The translations under genes were made by a program, and so were the position numbers. A DNA stretch of 36,351 nucleotides from Streptomyces werraensis (GTDB lineage: Bacteria > Actinomycetota > Actinomycetes > Streptomycetales > Streptomycetaceae): assembly GCA_014656175.1 (NCBI GenBank), contig BNBX01000018.1, forward strand, positions 1 through 36,351, given 5' to 3'. Shown piece by piece: positions 1-7,884 of the stretch. Each line of letters opens with the position of its first letter. Positions within the stretch are counted from its first letter, which is position 1. The notes beneath the pieces are model-generated. The model searched no databases. It had not been told where the DNA came from and was given only the letters and a program-made list of their open reading frames with translations.

Positions 1-195
1 GGACTCCGTCGCCGTGCCGAAACCGGCGTACTGGCGCATGGTCCAGGGACGGCCCGTGTACATCGACGGATACACACCCCGCGTGTACGGGTACTGCCCG
101 GGCTCACCCAGCTTCTCCGCCGCGTCCCAGTCCGCCAGTGCGCCGGGCCCGTAGACCGGTTCGATGGGCAGTCCGGACTCCGACTCGCGCGCCAT
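1..195 (-). CDS. Acyl-CoA mutase large subunit (methylmalonyl-CoA mutase type), N-terminal 65 codons
   Basis: I translated this by hand from the ATG at 195-193; the frame stays open to the window edge, so the gene is cut off and only its N-terminus is seen. The protein starts MARESESGLPIEPVYGP and continues with YPYTRGVYPSMYTGRPWTMR and QYAGFGTATES, the hallmark N-terminal block of cobalamin-dependent methylmalonyl-CoA or isobutyryl-CoA mutase large subunits. A purine-rich GGGAG lies just upstream of the ATG. By family these enzymes interconvert succinyl-CoA and methylmalonyl-CoA (or isobutyryl- and butyryl-CoA), which could supply PKS extender units. The fragment cannot show which substrate is used, because the substrate-contacting and B12-binding parts are outside the window. 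It may equally be a housekeeping flank that marks the cluster border. Confidence 0.85.
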   Translation of the reverse strand, partial: MARESESGLPIEPVYGPGALADWDAAEKLGEPGQYPYTRGVYPSMYTGRPWTMRQYAGFGTATES

Positions 196-825
196 GGTGT
201 GCTCCCTCTCCCGCTTCCGCTGTGCCGGGCGTGCCCCCTGCCGGGAGCCTCCCGGGAGGTTACGCACCAGCGGTGGAGGGGTGCTCGTGCGGAGCCGCTC
301 CGGCACCCCCCGAGCATCGGTCGAGGGCGGGACGTCAGGGTCGGGGCCGTGAGCTCCGGTACGGACGGGCGTGAGCCCCCGCGGGGTACACCGCCCGTCG
401 GCGCCCCACCCCCCCAAGGGCACCGACGGGCCTTCCGCCTGCCCGGCGGCCTGCTGCTCTCCCGACGCCCGCGCGGCTTACGGTGTCGTCCTTCTCTGCG
501 AAGCGGGTGGCGGCCCAGGAGGCGGCATCGAGGGTGACGGTCTCCCCGAAGTCCGCGGCGAGTTCACGGCACCAGCGCCTGAGGTGCTCGTGGTCGCGCC
601 CCCGCGGTCGGCTGCGACGGCGCTGAGGGGCGCGGGCGTTGGCCGGAAGTGGCCCGTCGGCTCGACGGTCGCTCGAGGTGCGGTCTCGTTCCGCCGCACG
701 ATCCGGGCCGCCGGGCACCGGCCGCGTCACCGTGTGTGCGTGTCAGAGCCACCGCCCTGTGCTGAGACGGGGCGGCAGGCGACAACGTCCCTCCTGCCCC
801 CCACTCGACGGAAGTGCGGTTACCC
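196..825. other. Long intergenic region upstream of the MMPL gene
   Basis: There is no convincing gene on either strand in these 630 nt. The region holds the 5' side of the mutase gene, an inverted repeat around 241-256 (CCGGGAG, 1-nt loop, CTCCCGG), copy 1 of a ~120-nt sequence that recurs before the type II thioesterase gene (listed separately), and a stretch at about 475-600 that reads on the minus strand like coding DNA (WCRELAADFGETVTLDA, then WAATRFAEKDD) with strong third-position G/C. That stretch has no clear start or Shine-Dalgarno and may be the remnant of a lost gene. I see no promoter I would defend. Confidence 0.5.
318..437 (+). repeat. Duplicated structured intergenic element, copy 1 (far upstream of the MMPL gene)
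   Basis: This sequence recurs with clear similarity at 3153-3278. Shared blocks, in order, are CGGTCGAGGGCGG, GCTCCGGT, ACGGACGGGCG, GAGCCC, ACCGCCCGTCGG, GCCCCAC, GGGCACCG and CGGGCC. Two stems can be drawn. GACGGGCG (364-371) pairs with CGCCCGTC (392-399) around an inner CCCCGCGGGG. GTCGGCGCCC (397-406) pairs with GGGCACCGAC (418-427) with one C-A mismatch. The two stems share the bases GTC, so they would partly exclude each other. The element ends about 390 nt before the MMPL start. It could be a regulatory leader or operator region; I do not recognise it as a known riboswitch. Confidence 0.7.
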
Positions 826-3090
826 GTGGCTACCTTCCTGTACAAACTCGGCCGCTTCGCCTTCCGGCGGCGCGGCCTCGTGACCCTGCTGTGGGTGCTG
901 ATCGTCGTCGGCGTCGGTGCCGCGGCGTCTTCGGCACCCGCACCGCCGAACGAGCAGTTCTCGATGCCTGGCACCGAGTCGCAGAAGGCGTTCGACCTGC
1001 TCGAGGAGAAGTTCCCCGACGCGGGCGCCGACGGCGCCACCGCCCGGGTGGTGATCCAAGCGCCCCGGGGCGCGAAGGCCGCCGACGAGAAGCCGGCGAT
1101 CGAGACGCTTCTCGCCGAACTCGGTAAGGCGCCCCAAGTGGCGGGCGTCACCGACCCGTTCGCCGCCGGGACCGTCAGCAGCGACGGCCGGACCGCCTAC
1201 GCCGTGGTGACCTACGAGGTCACCGCGCCCGACCTCACCGCCGAGGCGCACGACGCGCTCGCCGACGCCACCGACCGGGCCCGCGAGGGCGGGCTGACCG
1301 TCGAGACCGGCGGTGACGCCGTCCCGATCGAGCAGAACGTCTCCGGCACCGGTGAGCAGATCGGCGTGCTGATCTCGGCCGTCGTCCTGTTCCTCACCTT
1401 CGGCTCGGTGATCGCCGCCGGCATGCCGCTGCTCACCGCCCTGATCGGCGTGGGCGTCGGCGTCTCGGGCATCGCCGCGCTGGGCTCCACCCTCGGGCTG
1501 TCGGCCACCACGTCGACGCTGGCCATGATGATCGGCCTCGCGGTCGGCATCGACTACGCGCTGTTCATCGTCTCCCGGTACCGGTCCGAGATCGCCGAGG
1601 GCCGTACCCCGCAGGAGGCGGCGGGCATCGCCACCGGCACGGCCGGTTCGGCCGTCGTCTTCGCCGGGCTCACCGTCATCATCGCGCTGGGCGGCCTCGC
1701 GGTCGTCAACATCCCGATCCTCACCAAGATGGCGCTCGCCGCGGCGGGTACGGTCGCCGTCGCCGTGCTGATCGCGGTCACCTTCGTGCCCGCCCTTCTC
1801 GGCTTCGCGCCGCGCCGGGTGGTGCGGCTCGCCGACCGGCACCTCGTACGGACCCGGAAGCCGCTGTCGGCGCGCAAGCTGCGCAGGTCCGAGAAGAAGG
1901 CCGCGAAACTGGCCGCGCGCACCAAGCCGAACCTGTCCACCCGCTGGGCCTCCTTCGTGGTGCGCCGCCCGCTCGGTGTGCTGCTCCTCGCGGTGGTCGG
2001 CCTCGGCGCGATGGCCCTGCCCGCCACCAAGCTGGAGCTGGGCCTGCCCGGCGAGGGCACGATGGCGGCCGACACCACCCAGCGCAAGGCCTACGACCTG
2101 CTGTCCGGCTCCTTCGGGCCCGGCTTCAACGGCCCGCTGACGGTGACCGTCGAGGGCGAGGACGCGGCCGCCGCCGGCGACCGGATCGGCGCCGAGCTGA
2201 AGAAGGACGCGGGTGTCGCCTCGGTGTCCCCGGCCACCGCGAACAAGGCCGGTGACACCGCCATCTTCAGCATCGTCCCGAAGTCCGGCCCGACCGAGAC
2301 CGAGACCGAGGAACTGGTCAAGGACCTCCGTGCGCGGGCAGCGGCGCTGGAGGCGTCCTCGGGCGCCACCGACATGCTGGTGACCGGCCAGACCGCGATG
2401 TTCATCGACTTCTCCCGGACCCTGTCCGACGCGCTGCTGCCTTACCTGGGCCTGGTGGTGGGCCTCGCCTTCCTGCTGCTGCTCCTGGTGTTCCGCTCGG
2501 TCCTGGTCCCGCTGAAGGCGGCCCTCGGCTTCCTGCTGTCGGTGAGCGCGGCGCTCGGCGCGCTGGTCGCGGTGTTCCAACTGGGCTGGGCCTCGGGCTT
2601 CTTCGGCGTGGAACAGACCGGCCCGATCATGACGACGCTGCCGATCTTCATGATCGGTGTGGTCTTCGGCCTCGCCATGGACTACGAGGTCTTCCTGGTC
2701 ACTCGGATGCGTGAGGCGTACGTCCACGGCGCCTCGGCGAAGGACGCCGTCGTCACCGGTTTCCGGCACAGCGGCCGGGTGGTGGTGGCCGCCGCGATCA
2801 TCATGATCAGCGTCTTCTCGGGCTTCGTCTTCGAGACCGACGACCTCGTCGCGATGATGGGCTTCGGCCTGGCCGCGGCCGTTCTGTTCGACGCCTTCGT
2901 GGTCCGGATGGTGATCGTGCCCGCCGTGCACTCGCTGCTCGGCGACGCCGCCTGGTGGCTGCCGCGGTGGCTCGACCGGCTGCTGCCGGACGTGGACGTC
3001 GAGGGCGAGAAGCTGCAGCGCAGGCTGGGGTCCGCCGGCCCGGGGGTGCCGGGCGGCCGGACGGACCACGAGCCGGACCTCGTGCACTGA
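826..3090 (+). CDS. MMPL/RND-family membrane transporter
   Basis: The 754-residue protein has two repeated halves, each with a large extracytoplasmic loop followed by a bundle of membrane helices. The first half carries GLAVGIDYALFIVSRYR and the second GVVFGLAMDYEVFLVTR. The Asp-Tyr pair inside each is the proton-relay signature of MMPL proteins, as in mycobacterial lipid exporters and actinobacterial antibiotic exporters. Length and layout are normal for the family. I chose the GTG at 826 (VATFLYKLGRFAFRRR) because a GGAAG lies 11 nt upstream and family members start this way; an in-frame GTG at 814 would add four residues but has no ribosome site. The C-terminal ~45 residues after the last helix are charged and cytoplasmic. 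The cluster context suggests export of, or self-resistance to, the product; the substrate is unknown. Confidence 0.92.
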   Translation: MATFLYKLGRFAFRRRGLVTLLWVLIVVGVGAAASSAPAPPNEQFSMPGTESQKAFDLLEEKFPDAGADGATARVVIQAPRGAKAADEKPAIETLLAELGKAPQVAGVTDPFAAGTVSSDGRTAYAVVTYEVTAPDLTAEAHDALADATDRAREGGLTVETGGDAVPIEQNVSGTGEQIGVLISAVVLFLTFGSVIAAGMPLLTALIGVGVGVSGIAALGSTLGLSATTSTLAMMIGLAVGIDYALFIVSRYRSEIAEGRTPQEAAGIATGTAGSAVVFAGLTVIIALGGLAVVNIPILTKMALAAAGTVAVAVLIAVTFVPALLGFAPRRVVRLADRHLVRTRKPLSARKLRRSEKKAAKLAARTKPNLSTRWASFVVRRPLGVLLLAVVGLGAMALPATKLELGLPGEGTMAADTTQRKAYDLLSGSFGPGFNGPLTVTVEGEDAAAAGDRIGAELKKDAGVASVSPATANKAGDTAIFSIVPKSGPTETETEELVKDLRARAAALEASSGATDMLVTGQTAMFIDFSRTLSDALLPYLGLVVGLAFLLLLLVFRSVLVPLKAALGFLLSVSAALGALVAVFQLGWASGFFGVEQTGPIMTTLPIFMIGVVFGLAMDYEVFLVTRMREAYVHGASAKDAVVTGFRHSGRVVVAAAIIMISVFSGFVFETDDLVAMMGFGLAAAVLFDAFVVRMVIVPAVHSLLGDAAWWLPRWLDRLLPDVDVEGEKLQRRLGSAGPGVPGGRTDHEPDLVH

Positions 3091-3152
3091 CGCTCCCCTC
3101 GCCGGCTCTCCCGCCCCTCCCCGCCGGCCGCTCTCCACCCGCCCGCGACCTC

Positions 3153-3278
3153 CGGTCGAGGGCGGGGCGGGACGCTCGGGGCGAACGCTCCGGTGACGGA
3201 CGGGCGCGAGCCCTCGCGGAGCGGTGGACCGCCCGTCGGTGCCCCACATCCCCCGAGGGCACCGGCGGGCCGTTTCCG
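3153..3278 (+). repeat. Duplicated structured intergenic element, copy 2 (just upstream of the type II thioesterase gene)
   Basis: This is the second copy of the element at 318-437, ending about 36 nt before the thioesterase start. Stem 1 is GACGGGCG (3199-3206) with CGCCCGTC (3230-3237). Stem 2 is GTCGGTGCCC (3235-3244) with GGGCACCGGC (3257-3266), pairing fully with one G-U wobble. Differences from copy 1 fall mainly in loops or swap pairable bases, while the stems survive. That is what a structured leader RNA or a symmetric protein site would show. It lies wholly between two genes on the same strand, so it may give the thioesterase gene its own promoter or leader. Confidence 0.7.
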
Positions 3279-3314
3279 TGCACCGGCCGACCCGGACGAA
3301 GGGACACACCGACT

Positions 3315-4073
3315 GTGAACAGCACCTGGTTCCGGCGCTTCACCACCCCGGGGAACGGGCCGCTGCTCGTGTGCTTCCCGCACGCCGGGGGCTCCGCGAC
3401 GGCGTACCGGACCCTGGCGCAGGCGTTGCCCGCCGACCTCGACGTGGTGTGCGTGCAGTATCCGGGCCGTCAGGACCGGTACCTGGAGGAGCCCTTCACG
3501 GATCTGACCCGGCTCGCCGGGGCGGTGGCCGAGGAGCTGGCGCGGGTGCTGGTCGCGGACCCCGGGCGGCCGTACGCCCTGTTCGGCCACAGCATGGGCT
3601 CGCTCGTCGCGTTCGAGACGGCCCGGCTGCTCGCCGCGGGCCGGCTGCCCGGGCCGCGGCGGCTGTTCCTGTCCGGGCGGGGCGCGCCGGACGCGCACAG
3701 CACGGCCCACTTCGGACTGTACGACGACGCCGAAGTCCTGGCCGAGGTGCGCAGGCTGGACGCCGCCTCCCGGTCCATGCTCGACGACCCGGACATCGTG
3801 GAGATGGTGCTGCCGGCGCTGCGGGCCGACTACCGGGCCCTCGGCGCCTACCGCTGGCGGGCGGGCGCACCGCTCACCGCCGCGATGACCGTACTGGTCG
3901 GCGACAGCGACCCGATGGTGACCGTCGAGCAGGCCGGCACCTGGCGGTCGCACAGCCGCGGGGACGTCGCGGTGAAGGTGTTCCCCGGCGGTCACTTCTA
4001 CCTCTTCGACCAGCTCGCCGAGGTCACCGCGGCCGTCGCCGAGGGACTGCGCGCCGAGGCCGCCGCTTCCTGA
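3315..4073 (+). CDS. Type II thioesterase (editing hydrolase)
   Basis: The 252-residue alpha/beta-hydrolase matches stand-alone thioesterases of PKS and NRPS clusters. The oxyanion region is FPHAGGSATAYRTLA (about 21-35), the nucleophile is Ser93 in FGHSMGS, the acid is within GDSDP (197-199), and the base is His227 in GGHFYLF. By family these enzymes remove stalled or wrong acyl groups, such as decarboxylated extender units, from carrier-protein phosphopantetheine arms. The start is taken as the GTG at 3315 (VNSTWFRRF): longer in-frame extensions would run through the duplicated intergenic element, and the family begins close to this point. It is transcribed away from the PKS operon, probably from its own leader. 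A second, atypical thioesterase lies at 32131-32868. Confidence 0.92.
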   Translation: MNSTWFRRFTTPGNGPLLVCFPHAGGSATAYRTLAQALPADLDVVCVQYPGRQDRYLEEPFTDLTRLAGAVAEELARVLVADPGRPYALFGHSMGSLVAFETARLLAAGRLPGPRRLFLSGRGAPDAHSTAHFGLYDDAEVLAEVRRLDAASRSMLDDPDIVEMVLPALRADYRALGAYRWRAGAPLTAAMTVLVGDSDPMVTVEQAGTWRSHSRGDVAVKVFPGGHFYLFDQLAEVTAAVAEGLRAEAAAS

Positions 4074-4080
4074 CGGACCG

Positions 4081-4094
4081 GGGCCGGCCGGCCC
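4081..4094. terminator. GC-rich palindrome between convergent genes
   Basis: GGGCCGGCCGGCCC is a perfect 14-bp palindrome 8 nt after the thioesterase stop, in the 120-nt gap where that gene and the MFS gene converge. It has no U-tract, as is common in Streptomyces. Its GC-only composition makes chance palindromy more likely, so the terminator role is tentative. Confidence 0.3.
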
Positions 4095-4193
4095 TCAGCA
4101 GGCGTGTGTGAACTGGGCCGGGTCGCTGGTCCTTTGCTCGGCGGGCAACCGCCGCGTGACCCTCGTCCACCCGGGTCTTCTCGGAGGACCAGG

Positions 4194-5471
4194 TCAGTCC
4201 GGATCCTCGGTGGCCTGGAGGCGGCGCAGGGCCAGGATCAGGTTGCCGCTGCCGAACGTCGCGAGCGCGGCGACGCCCCACAGGGTCGCCGCGACACCGG
4301 CCCGGTCCAGCACGGCGCCCGCGGCCAGGAAGCCCAGCGGCCCGGCCAGGGTGCTGATCGTGACCACGGCCTGCAACGCCTTGGGCCCGAGGCCGTCCGG
4401 CAGCCGGGCGGAGAGCAGGCCCATCAGCGGCGCGTTCGCCAAGGGCGCGGCGGCCGACGACAGGCCGACGGCGACGACGAGCACGCCGGCCGGCACGGGC
4501 ACCAGGAGCGTCCACAGGGGCAGAGCGACGCAGACCAGGGCCGTACAGGCGAGTCGTACGGGGGCGACCCGTGCCGCCAGCACATAGGCGGCCACCGAGC
4601 CCACCAGGCCACCGGCGCCGAGGGCGGCGATCAGCAGGCCGCCGACCCTGGCGTCCCCCTCGAACCGGGCGAACGCCAGCACCGGCATGGTGATCATCAG
4701 GGTCCGCAGCATCAGCCCGAACACCACGGTGGACAGCATCGCCCGGCTCAGGAACCAGTCGCCGCACAGATGCCGCACCCCCGCCCACATGCCGCGGGGC
4801 CCGGCCGCGGACCCTCCGGCCCCGCCGCCCCCTGCCGGGACGCGGCGCAGCAGCAGCAACCCGGAGAAGGCGAACGTGGCCGCGTCCAGCCACACCACCG
4901 ATGTGGTCCCCACCAGCGGGATCAGCGCGCCCGCGAGCGCCGGTCCGGCGAACGCCGAGCCGTTCTGCACACCTTCCAGCGCGCTGTTGACGCGGGCCAG
5001 GGAGCGGGCGTGCGGGCTCAGCAGTTCCATCGCCAGCACCCGCTGTGCCGCGTGGTACGGAACGGCCAGCGCCCCGAGCGCCGCGACGATCGCCACGAGG
5101 ACGGCCGGATTGAGCGCGCCCAGGGTCTGCAGCAGCGGGATCAGCGCCACGACCGGAGCGCGGGCGAGATCGGAGACGACCATGGTCCGGCGGGCGCCCA
5201 GGCGCTGGATGACCTCTCCGCCCGCGAAGCCGAGCAGCGCCATGGGCAGCACCTGGGCCGCGAAGACCAGGCCCGCGCGGGTGGCCGAGCCGGTGGTCTC
5301 CAGCACCAGCCAGGGCAGCGCGAGCATGGTCATCTGGGTGCCCAGCGCCGTCACCGCGCCCGCGACATAGACCGCCGTCAGCGCACGGCCCGGCCTGCCA
5401 CCCGCTGTGCCGTTCGGCGCTCCGCCGGGTGGGACGGGGGCTGCGCCGGGCCGGGTCGCCGCGATCGTCAT
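4194..5471 (-). CDS. Major facilitator superfamily exporter
   Basis: The 425-residue protein consists mostly of hydrophobic helices, with about 12 segments expected. An MFS signature falls between helices 2 and 3 (GEVIQRLGARRTMVVSD), and a central, less hydrophobic Gly/Ala-rich linker (PAGGGGAGGSAAGPRG) separates the halves. The pattern fits the DHA3-like drug-efflux and macrolide-efflux group. I chose the ATG at 5471 (MTIAATRPG) because GAGGAGAAAGGGG lies 7-19 nt upstream; an upstream ATG at 5507 is in frame but would swallow that ribosome site. It diverges from the S9 hydrolase gene over a 230-nt region rich in inverted repeats, so the two genes may share a regulator. Likely role: export of the cluster product, in parallel with the MMPL protein. 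Substrate unknown. Confidence 0.88.
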   Translation of the reverse strand: MTIAATRPGAAPVPPGGAPNGTAGGRPGRALTAVYVAGAVTALGTQMTMLALPWLVLETTGSATRAGLVFAAQVLPMALLGFAGGEVIQRLGARRTMVVSDLARAPVVALIPLLQTLGALNPAVLVAIVAALGALAVPYHAAQRVLAMELLSPHARSLARVNSALEGVQNGSAFAGPALAGALIPLVGTTSVVWLDAATFAFSGLLLLRRVPAGGGGAGGSAAGPRGMWAGVRHLCGDWFLSRAMLSTVVFGLMLRTLMITMPVLAFARFEGDARVGGLLIAALGAGGLVGSVAAYVLAARVAPVRLACTALVCVALPLWTLLVPVPAGVLVVAVGLSSAAAPLANAPLMGLLSARLPDGLGPKALQAVVTISTLAGPLGFLAAGAVLDRAGVAATLWGVAALATFGSGNLILALRRLQATEDPD

Positions 5472-5701
5472 CGGGTCGCCCCTTTCTCCTCGGTGGGTCC
5501 GGACCATGTGGTCGCCCCCGCACCCTGGCGCCCGCCCACCGTCCGGTGCCAGGGAAGGACCGGCAGCAGCTCACTGCCGGTGCCGCTGCGCTTTCTTCCC
5601 TGCCACGCAGCCGGCCCGTCCGGCAGTGTGATGGCCGTCGGAGCCCACGACGGCCAAGGCCACCGGCGGCGGAAGCGGACACCAACGAAGGGGGGACGGC
5701 G
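5472..5701. promoter_or_regulatory. Divergent promoter region with three inverted repeats
   Basis: This 230-nt gap between the MFS exporter and S9 hydrolase genes must hold the promoters of both. Three inverted repeats are visible. CCCTGGCGCC (5523-5532) pairs with GGTGCCAGGG (5545-5554), one mismatch, 12-nt spacer. CGGCAG (5561-5566) pairs with CTGCCG (5574-5579). TGGCCGTCG (5632-5640) pairs perfectly with CGACGGCCA (5648-5656), 7-nt spacer. Operators of this size suit dimeric TetR- or MarR-type repressors that often control divergent exporter genes, but no such gene is in the window. The last repeat ends 45 nt before the hydrolase ATG. Confidence 0.55.
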
Positions 5702-7546
5702 ATGAGCGGCGGTATCGGAACGGCGGTGCACGTCCCGTCCTTCGCCGCCCGCGACGGACGGCGAGCGGTCGAGACCCGGTACGTGGACGGTCTCCCGCAG
5801 ATCGTGGCCTGGGACCTGACGACGGGTCAGCGCCGCCAGGCGACCACCGCACCGCTGGGTGTGGAGACCGCCGCCATCGAGCCGGACGGCCACGGCCTGT
5901 GGTGGTTCGACGCCGCTCCCGGCGGTCAAGGCCGCTGGCTGCGCGGGCCGTTCGAGGGCGGGCACCCGCGCCCGGCGCTCGACGGCGTACCCGCCGGGCG
6001 GATGCACGGCCTGGCCTTCGACCCCCGCAGCGGCCTCGCCGCCGTCGGCGTCGGGGTCGCGGACCGCTCGCGGTACTACCTCGGCCGACCGGGCGAGCGC
6101 GCCCGCCTGGTGGCCGAGGAGCCCGGTTATGCGGCAGTGGTGGGCCTGGCCCCCGGCGGCCGACTGCTGGCCACCGCGGGGTGCCCGGCCGGACCGGCCG
6201 CGGTCCGGCTGTGGTCACCGGCCTCCGGCGTCCTCGTGGACGCCATCCCTGGCGCAGCGGGTGACGGCGACGGCGGCGCGGTGTGGGCGCTGGGCTTCCG
6301 CCCGAACCTCACCACCGCACGGCCGGAACTGCTGCTCGTCCTCGAACGCGTGGGCCGCTACATCCTGACCTTCTGGCGGCAGGGCGAGGGGATCCATGCG
6401 CACGGTCCCGGCTCCGCCCTCGACTTCGACACGGAGATCACCGCCTGCTGGTACGGGCCCGGCCGCACGGCGCTGGTCCAGCAGGACCGGGCGGGACGCA
6501 GCCGCCTGCTCCGCGCCGACCTCGACCGCGGTACGACGACGGTGCTTCCCACGCCCGAGGGCACGATCATCGACTTCTCCTGCGCACCCGACCGCACGGT
6601 CCACTGCCTGTGGAGCCGCGACGGCGAACCGCCCCGGCCACTGATCTGCCACCCGGACAGCGCGGAAAGTGCGGAGCACCCGGAACCCCCGGTACATCCC
6701 GACCGCTCCGGCCGCTCCACGACGGCGTCACGCGGCACGGCGCCCGGCGGAACGACCCGATCCAGGCGCCGCGAGCTGTGGACACGTCGGCCGTACGGGC
6801 AGATCCACAGCTTTGTGGCCACCCCGCCCGGCCGCAGGGCCGGCCACCGCCCCTGGCCGACGGTCTTCCTCGTCCACGGCGGGCCCCACACCCACGACCG
6901 GGACGCCTACGACGCCCGGACCGAGGCCCTGGTCCGGGCCGGATTCGCCGTGGTGCGCACCAACTACCGCGGCTCGACGGGCTACGGCCCCCGCTGGCGG
7001 GACGACTTCGGCCACCGGGTCGGCCTCGCCCAGCTCGAAGACCTCGCCGCGGTGCGCGGCCACCTCATCGACGCGGGAGTCTCGGAGCCGGGCCGTACCG
7101 GACTGTGCGGCTACTCCTGGGGCGGCTATCTGACGCTGCTGGCGATGGGCGTCCAGCCCCGGCTGTGGGACGTGGGGCTGGCCGTCGCCCCCGTGGCCGA
7201 CTACACGGCGGCGTACCGGGCGACGACGCCGGCGCTGCGGGAGGTCGACGACCGCCTCTTCGGCGGCACCCCCGAGCAGGTGCCACACCGCTATCGCGCG
7301 GCCTGCCCGATGACCTATGTGGGCCGCGTACGCGGCCCGCTCTTCCTCGCCGCCTCGACGGACGACGAGAAGTGCCCTCCGGAACAGATCGAGCGCTATC
7401 TCGCCGCGCTGCGGCGCCGCGACGTCCCGCATCGCGTCCGGTGGCTCGGCGGCGGACACGACGTGGGCCGTGACCCGGCCGGACACGCCGCCGCCTGGGC
7501 CGACATGGTGCGCTACGCCGACGACACGCTGCGCGCCTCCCCCTGA
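5702..7546 (+). CDS. S9-family (prolyl-oligopeptidase-like) serine hydrolase
   Basis: The 614-residue protein has an N-terminal beta-propeller-like half (about 1-340; repeated WxxD/xGR strands such as IVAWDLTTGQ and VRLWSPASG) and a C-terminal alpha/beta-hydrolase. HGGPHTHD (392-399) is the oxyanion loop, Ser472 in GYSWGGY is the nucleophile, Asp554/555 in STDDEKCPP is the acid, and His586 in GGGHDV is the base. All are intact. No signal peptide is seen, so it should act in the cytoplasm. Family members cleave short peptides or acyl-aminoacyl bonds, and some act as leader peptidases or activate prodrug metabolites. The ATG at 5702 follows AAGGGGGGA. The gene heads a plus-strand set with the small peptide gene (74 nt downstream) and a P450, so processing of that peptide or of the cluster product are the two obvious options. 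Confidence 0.88.
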   Translation: MSGGIGTAVHVPSFAARDGRRAVETRYVDGLPQIVAWDLTTGQRRQATTAPLGVETAAIEPDGHGLWWFDAAPGGQGRWLRGPFEGGHPRPALDGVPAGRMHGLAFDPRSGLAAVGVGVADRSRYYLGRPGERARLVAEEPGYAAVVGLAPGGRLLATAGCPAGPAAVRLWSPASGVLVDAIPGAAGDGDGGAVWALGFRPNLTTARPELLLVLERVGRYILTFWRQGEGIHAHGPGSALDFDTEITACWYGPGRTALVQQDRAGRSRLLRADLDRGTTTVLPTPEGTIIDFSCAPDRTVHCLWSRDGEPPRPLICHPDSAESAEHPEPPVHPDRSGRSTTASRGTAPGGTTRSRRRELWTRRPYGQIHSFVATPPGRRAGHRPWPTVFLVHGGPHTHDRDAYDARTEALVRAGFAVVRTNYRGSTGYGPRWRDDFGHRVGLAQLEDLAAVRGHLIDAGVSEPGRTGLCGYSWGGYLTLLAMGVQPRLWDVGLAVAPVADYTAAYRATTPALREVDDRLFGGTPEQVPHRYRAACPMTYVGRVRGPLFLAASTDDEKCPPEQIERYLAALRRRDVPHRVRWLGGGHDVGRDPAGHAAAWADMVRYADDTLRASP

Positions 7547-7620
7547 ACCGCCGACCGCCGCGACAGCGGGCGGACCGGCTCGCACCACCCCGTCCACCAC
7601 ACCGAAGAAAGGTCAGAACC

Positions 7621-7803
7621 ATGAAGCGGCACGGACTGCGCGTCGACCCCATCAGCGCCACCGAGCGGGAGCGCGGGATCATCATTCCGCCGGACACCCA
7701 GGCCGCCCTGGACAAGGCGGTCCCGGTCCGGCCGAACGGCCCGGCGCGGACCTGCACCGCCCGCACGGAGAAGAACACGGAGACGACGTCGCCTCTGCAG
7801 TGA
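7621..7803 (+). CDS. 60-residue small protein, candidate precursor peptide
   Basis: I do not recognise this protein. The ATG has a good ribosome site (AGAAAGG, 8 nt upstream), sits 74 nt after the S9 hydrolase, and its stop is followed after 17 nt by a strong hairpin. The sequence starts MKRHGLRVDPISATERERG, has a central IIIPPDTQAALDKA, and ends in a polar Thr-rich tail (TCTARTEKNTETTSPLQ) with one Cys, at residue 44. It has no Trp, Tyr or Phe at all, and His4 is its only other aromatic-type residue. There is no signal peptide, membrane segment or known domain. Size, position beside a peptidase and a P450, and the hairpin resemble a RiPP precursor with an N-terminal leader. However, no cyclase, radical-SAM enzyme or ATP-grasp gene is near, so a structural or regulatory small protein remains possible. 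Confidence 0.65.
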   Translation: MKRHGLRVDPISATERERGIIIPPDTQAALDKAVPVRPNGPARTCTARTEKNTETTSPLQ

Positions 7804-7820
7804 GCCCGAGCAGCGCCGTA

Positions 7821-7846
7821 GCGGGGTGCCACGCCCGGCACCCCGC
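7821..7846 (+). terminator. Perfect 10-bp hairpin after the small-peptide gene (attenuator-like)
   Basis: GCGGGGTGCC (7821-7830) and GGCACCCCGC (7837-7846) form an uninterrupted 10-bp stem with a 6-nt loop, starting 18 nt after the stop codon of the 60-codon gene and 39 nt before the P450 ATG. There is no U-tract. Hairpins placed like this partly stop transcription or protect the upstream message, so the small gene would be expressed more strongly than the P450. Confidence 0.65.
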
Positions 7847-7884
7847 CGCGGCGCCGGCCGTGCCGGTGAGGACAGGAAGACATC

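Noticed and set aside
318..437. Known riboswitch (SAM, cobalamin, guanidine or c-di-AMP classes) in the duplicated leader
   Set aside because: I could not match the conserved core bases of any of these classes; the element is reported only as an unassigned structured repeat.
820..3309. Long open frames on the strand opposite real genes (for example 820-3309 minus, 9463-13851 plus, 13939-17058 plus, 25826-29158 plus)
   Set aside because: They mirror genes with clear domains, are rich in Arg, Gly, His and Gln with no recognisable fold, and arise because stop codons are rare in antisense frames of GC-rich DNA.
7621..7803. Precursor of a P450-cross-linked aromatic peptide (biarylitide or cittilin type)
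   Set aside because: The peptide contains no Tyr, Trp or Phe, so aromatic cross-linking is impossible; only a more general precursor hypothesis is kept.
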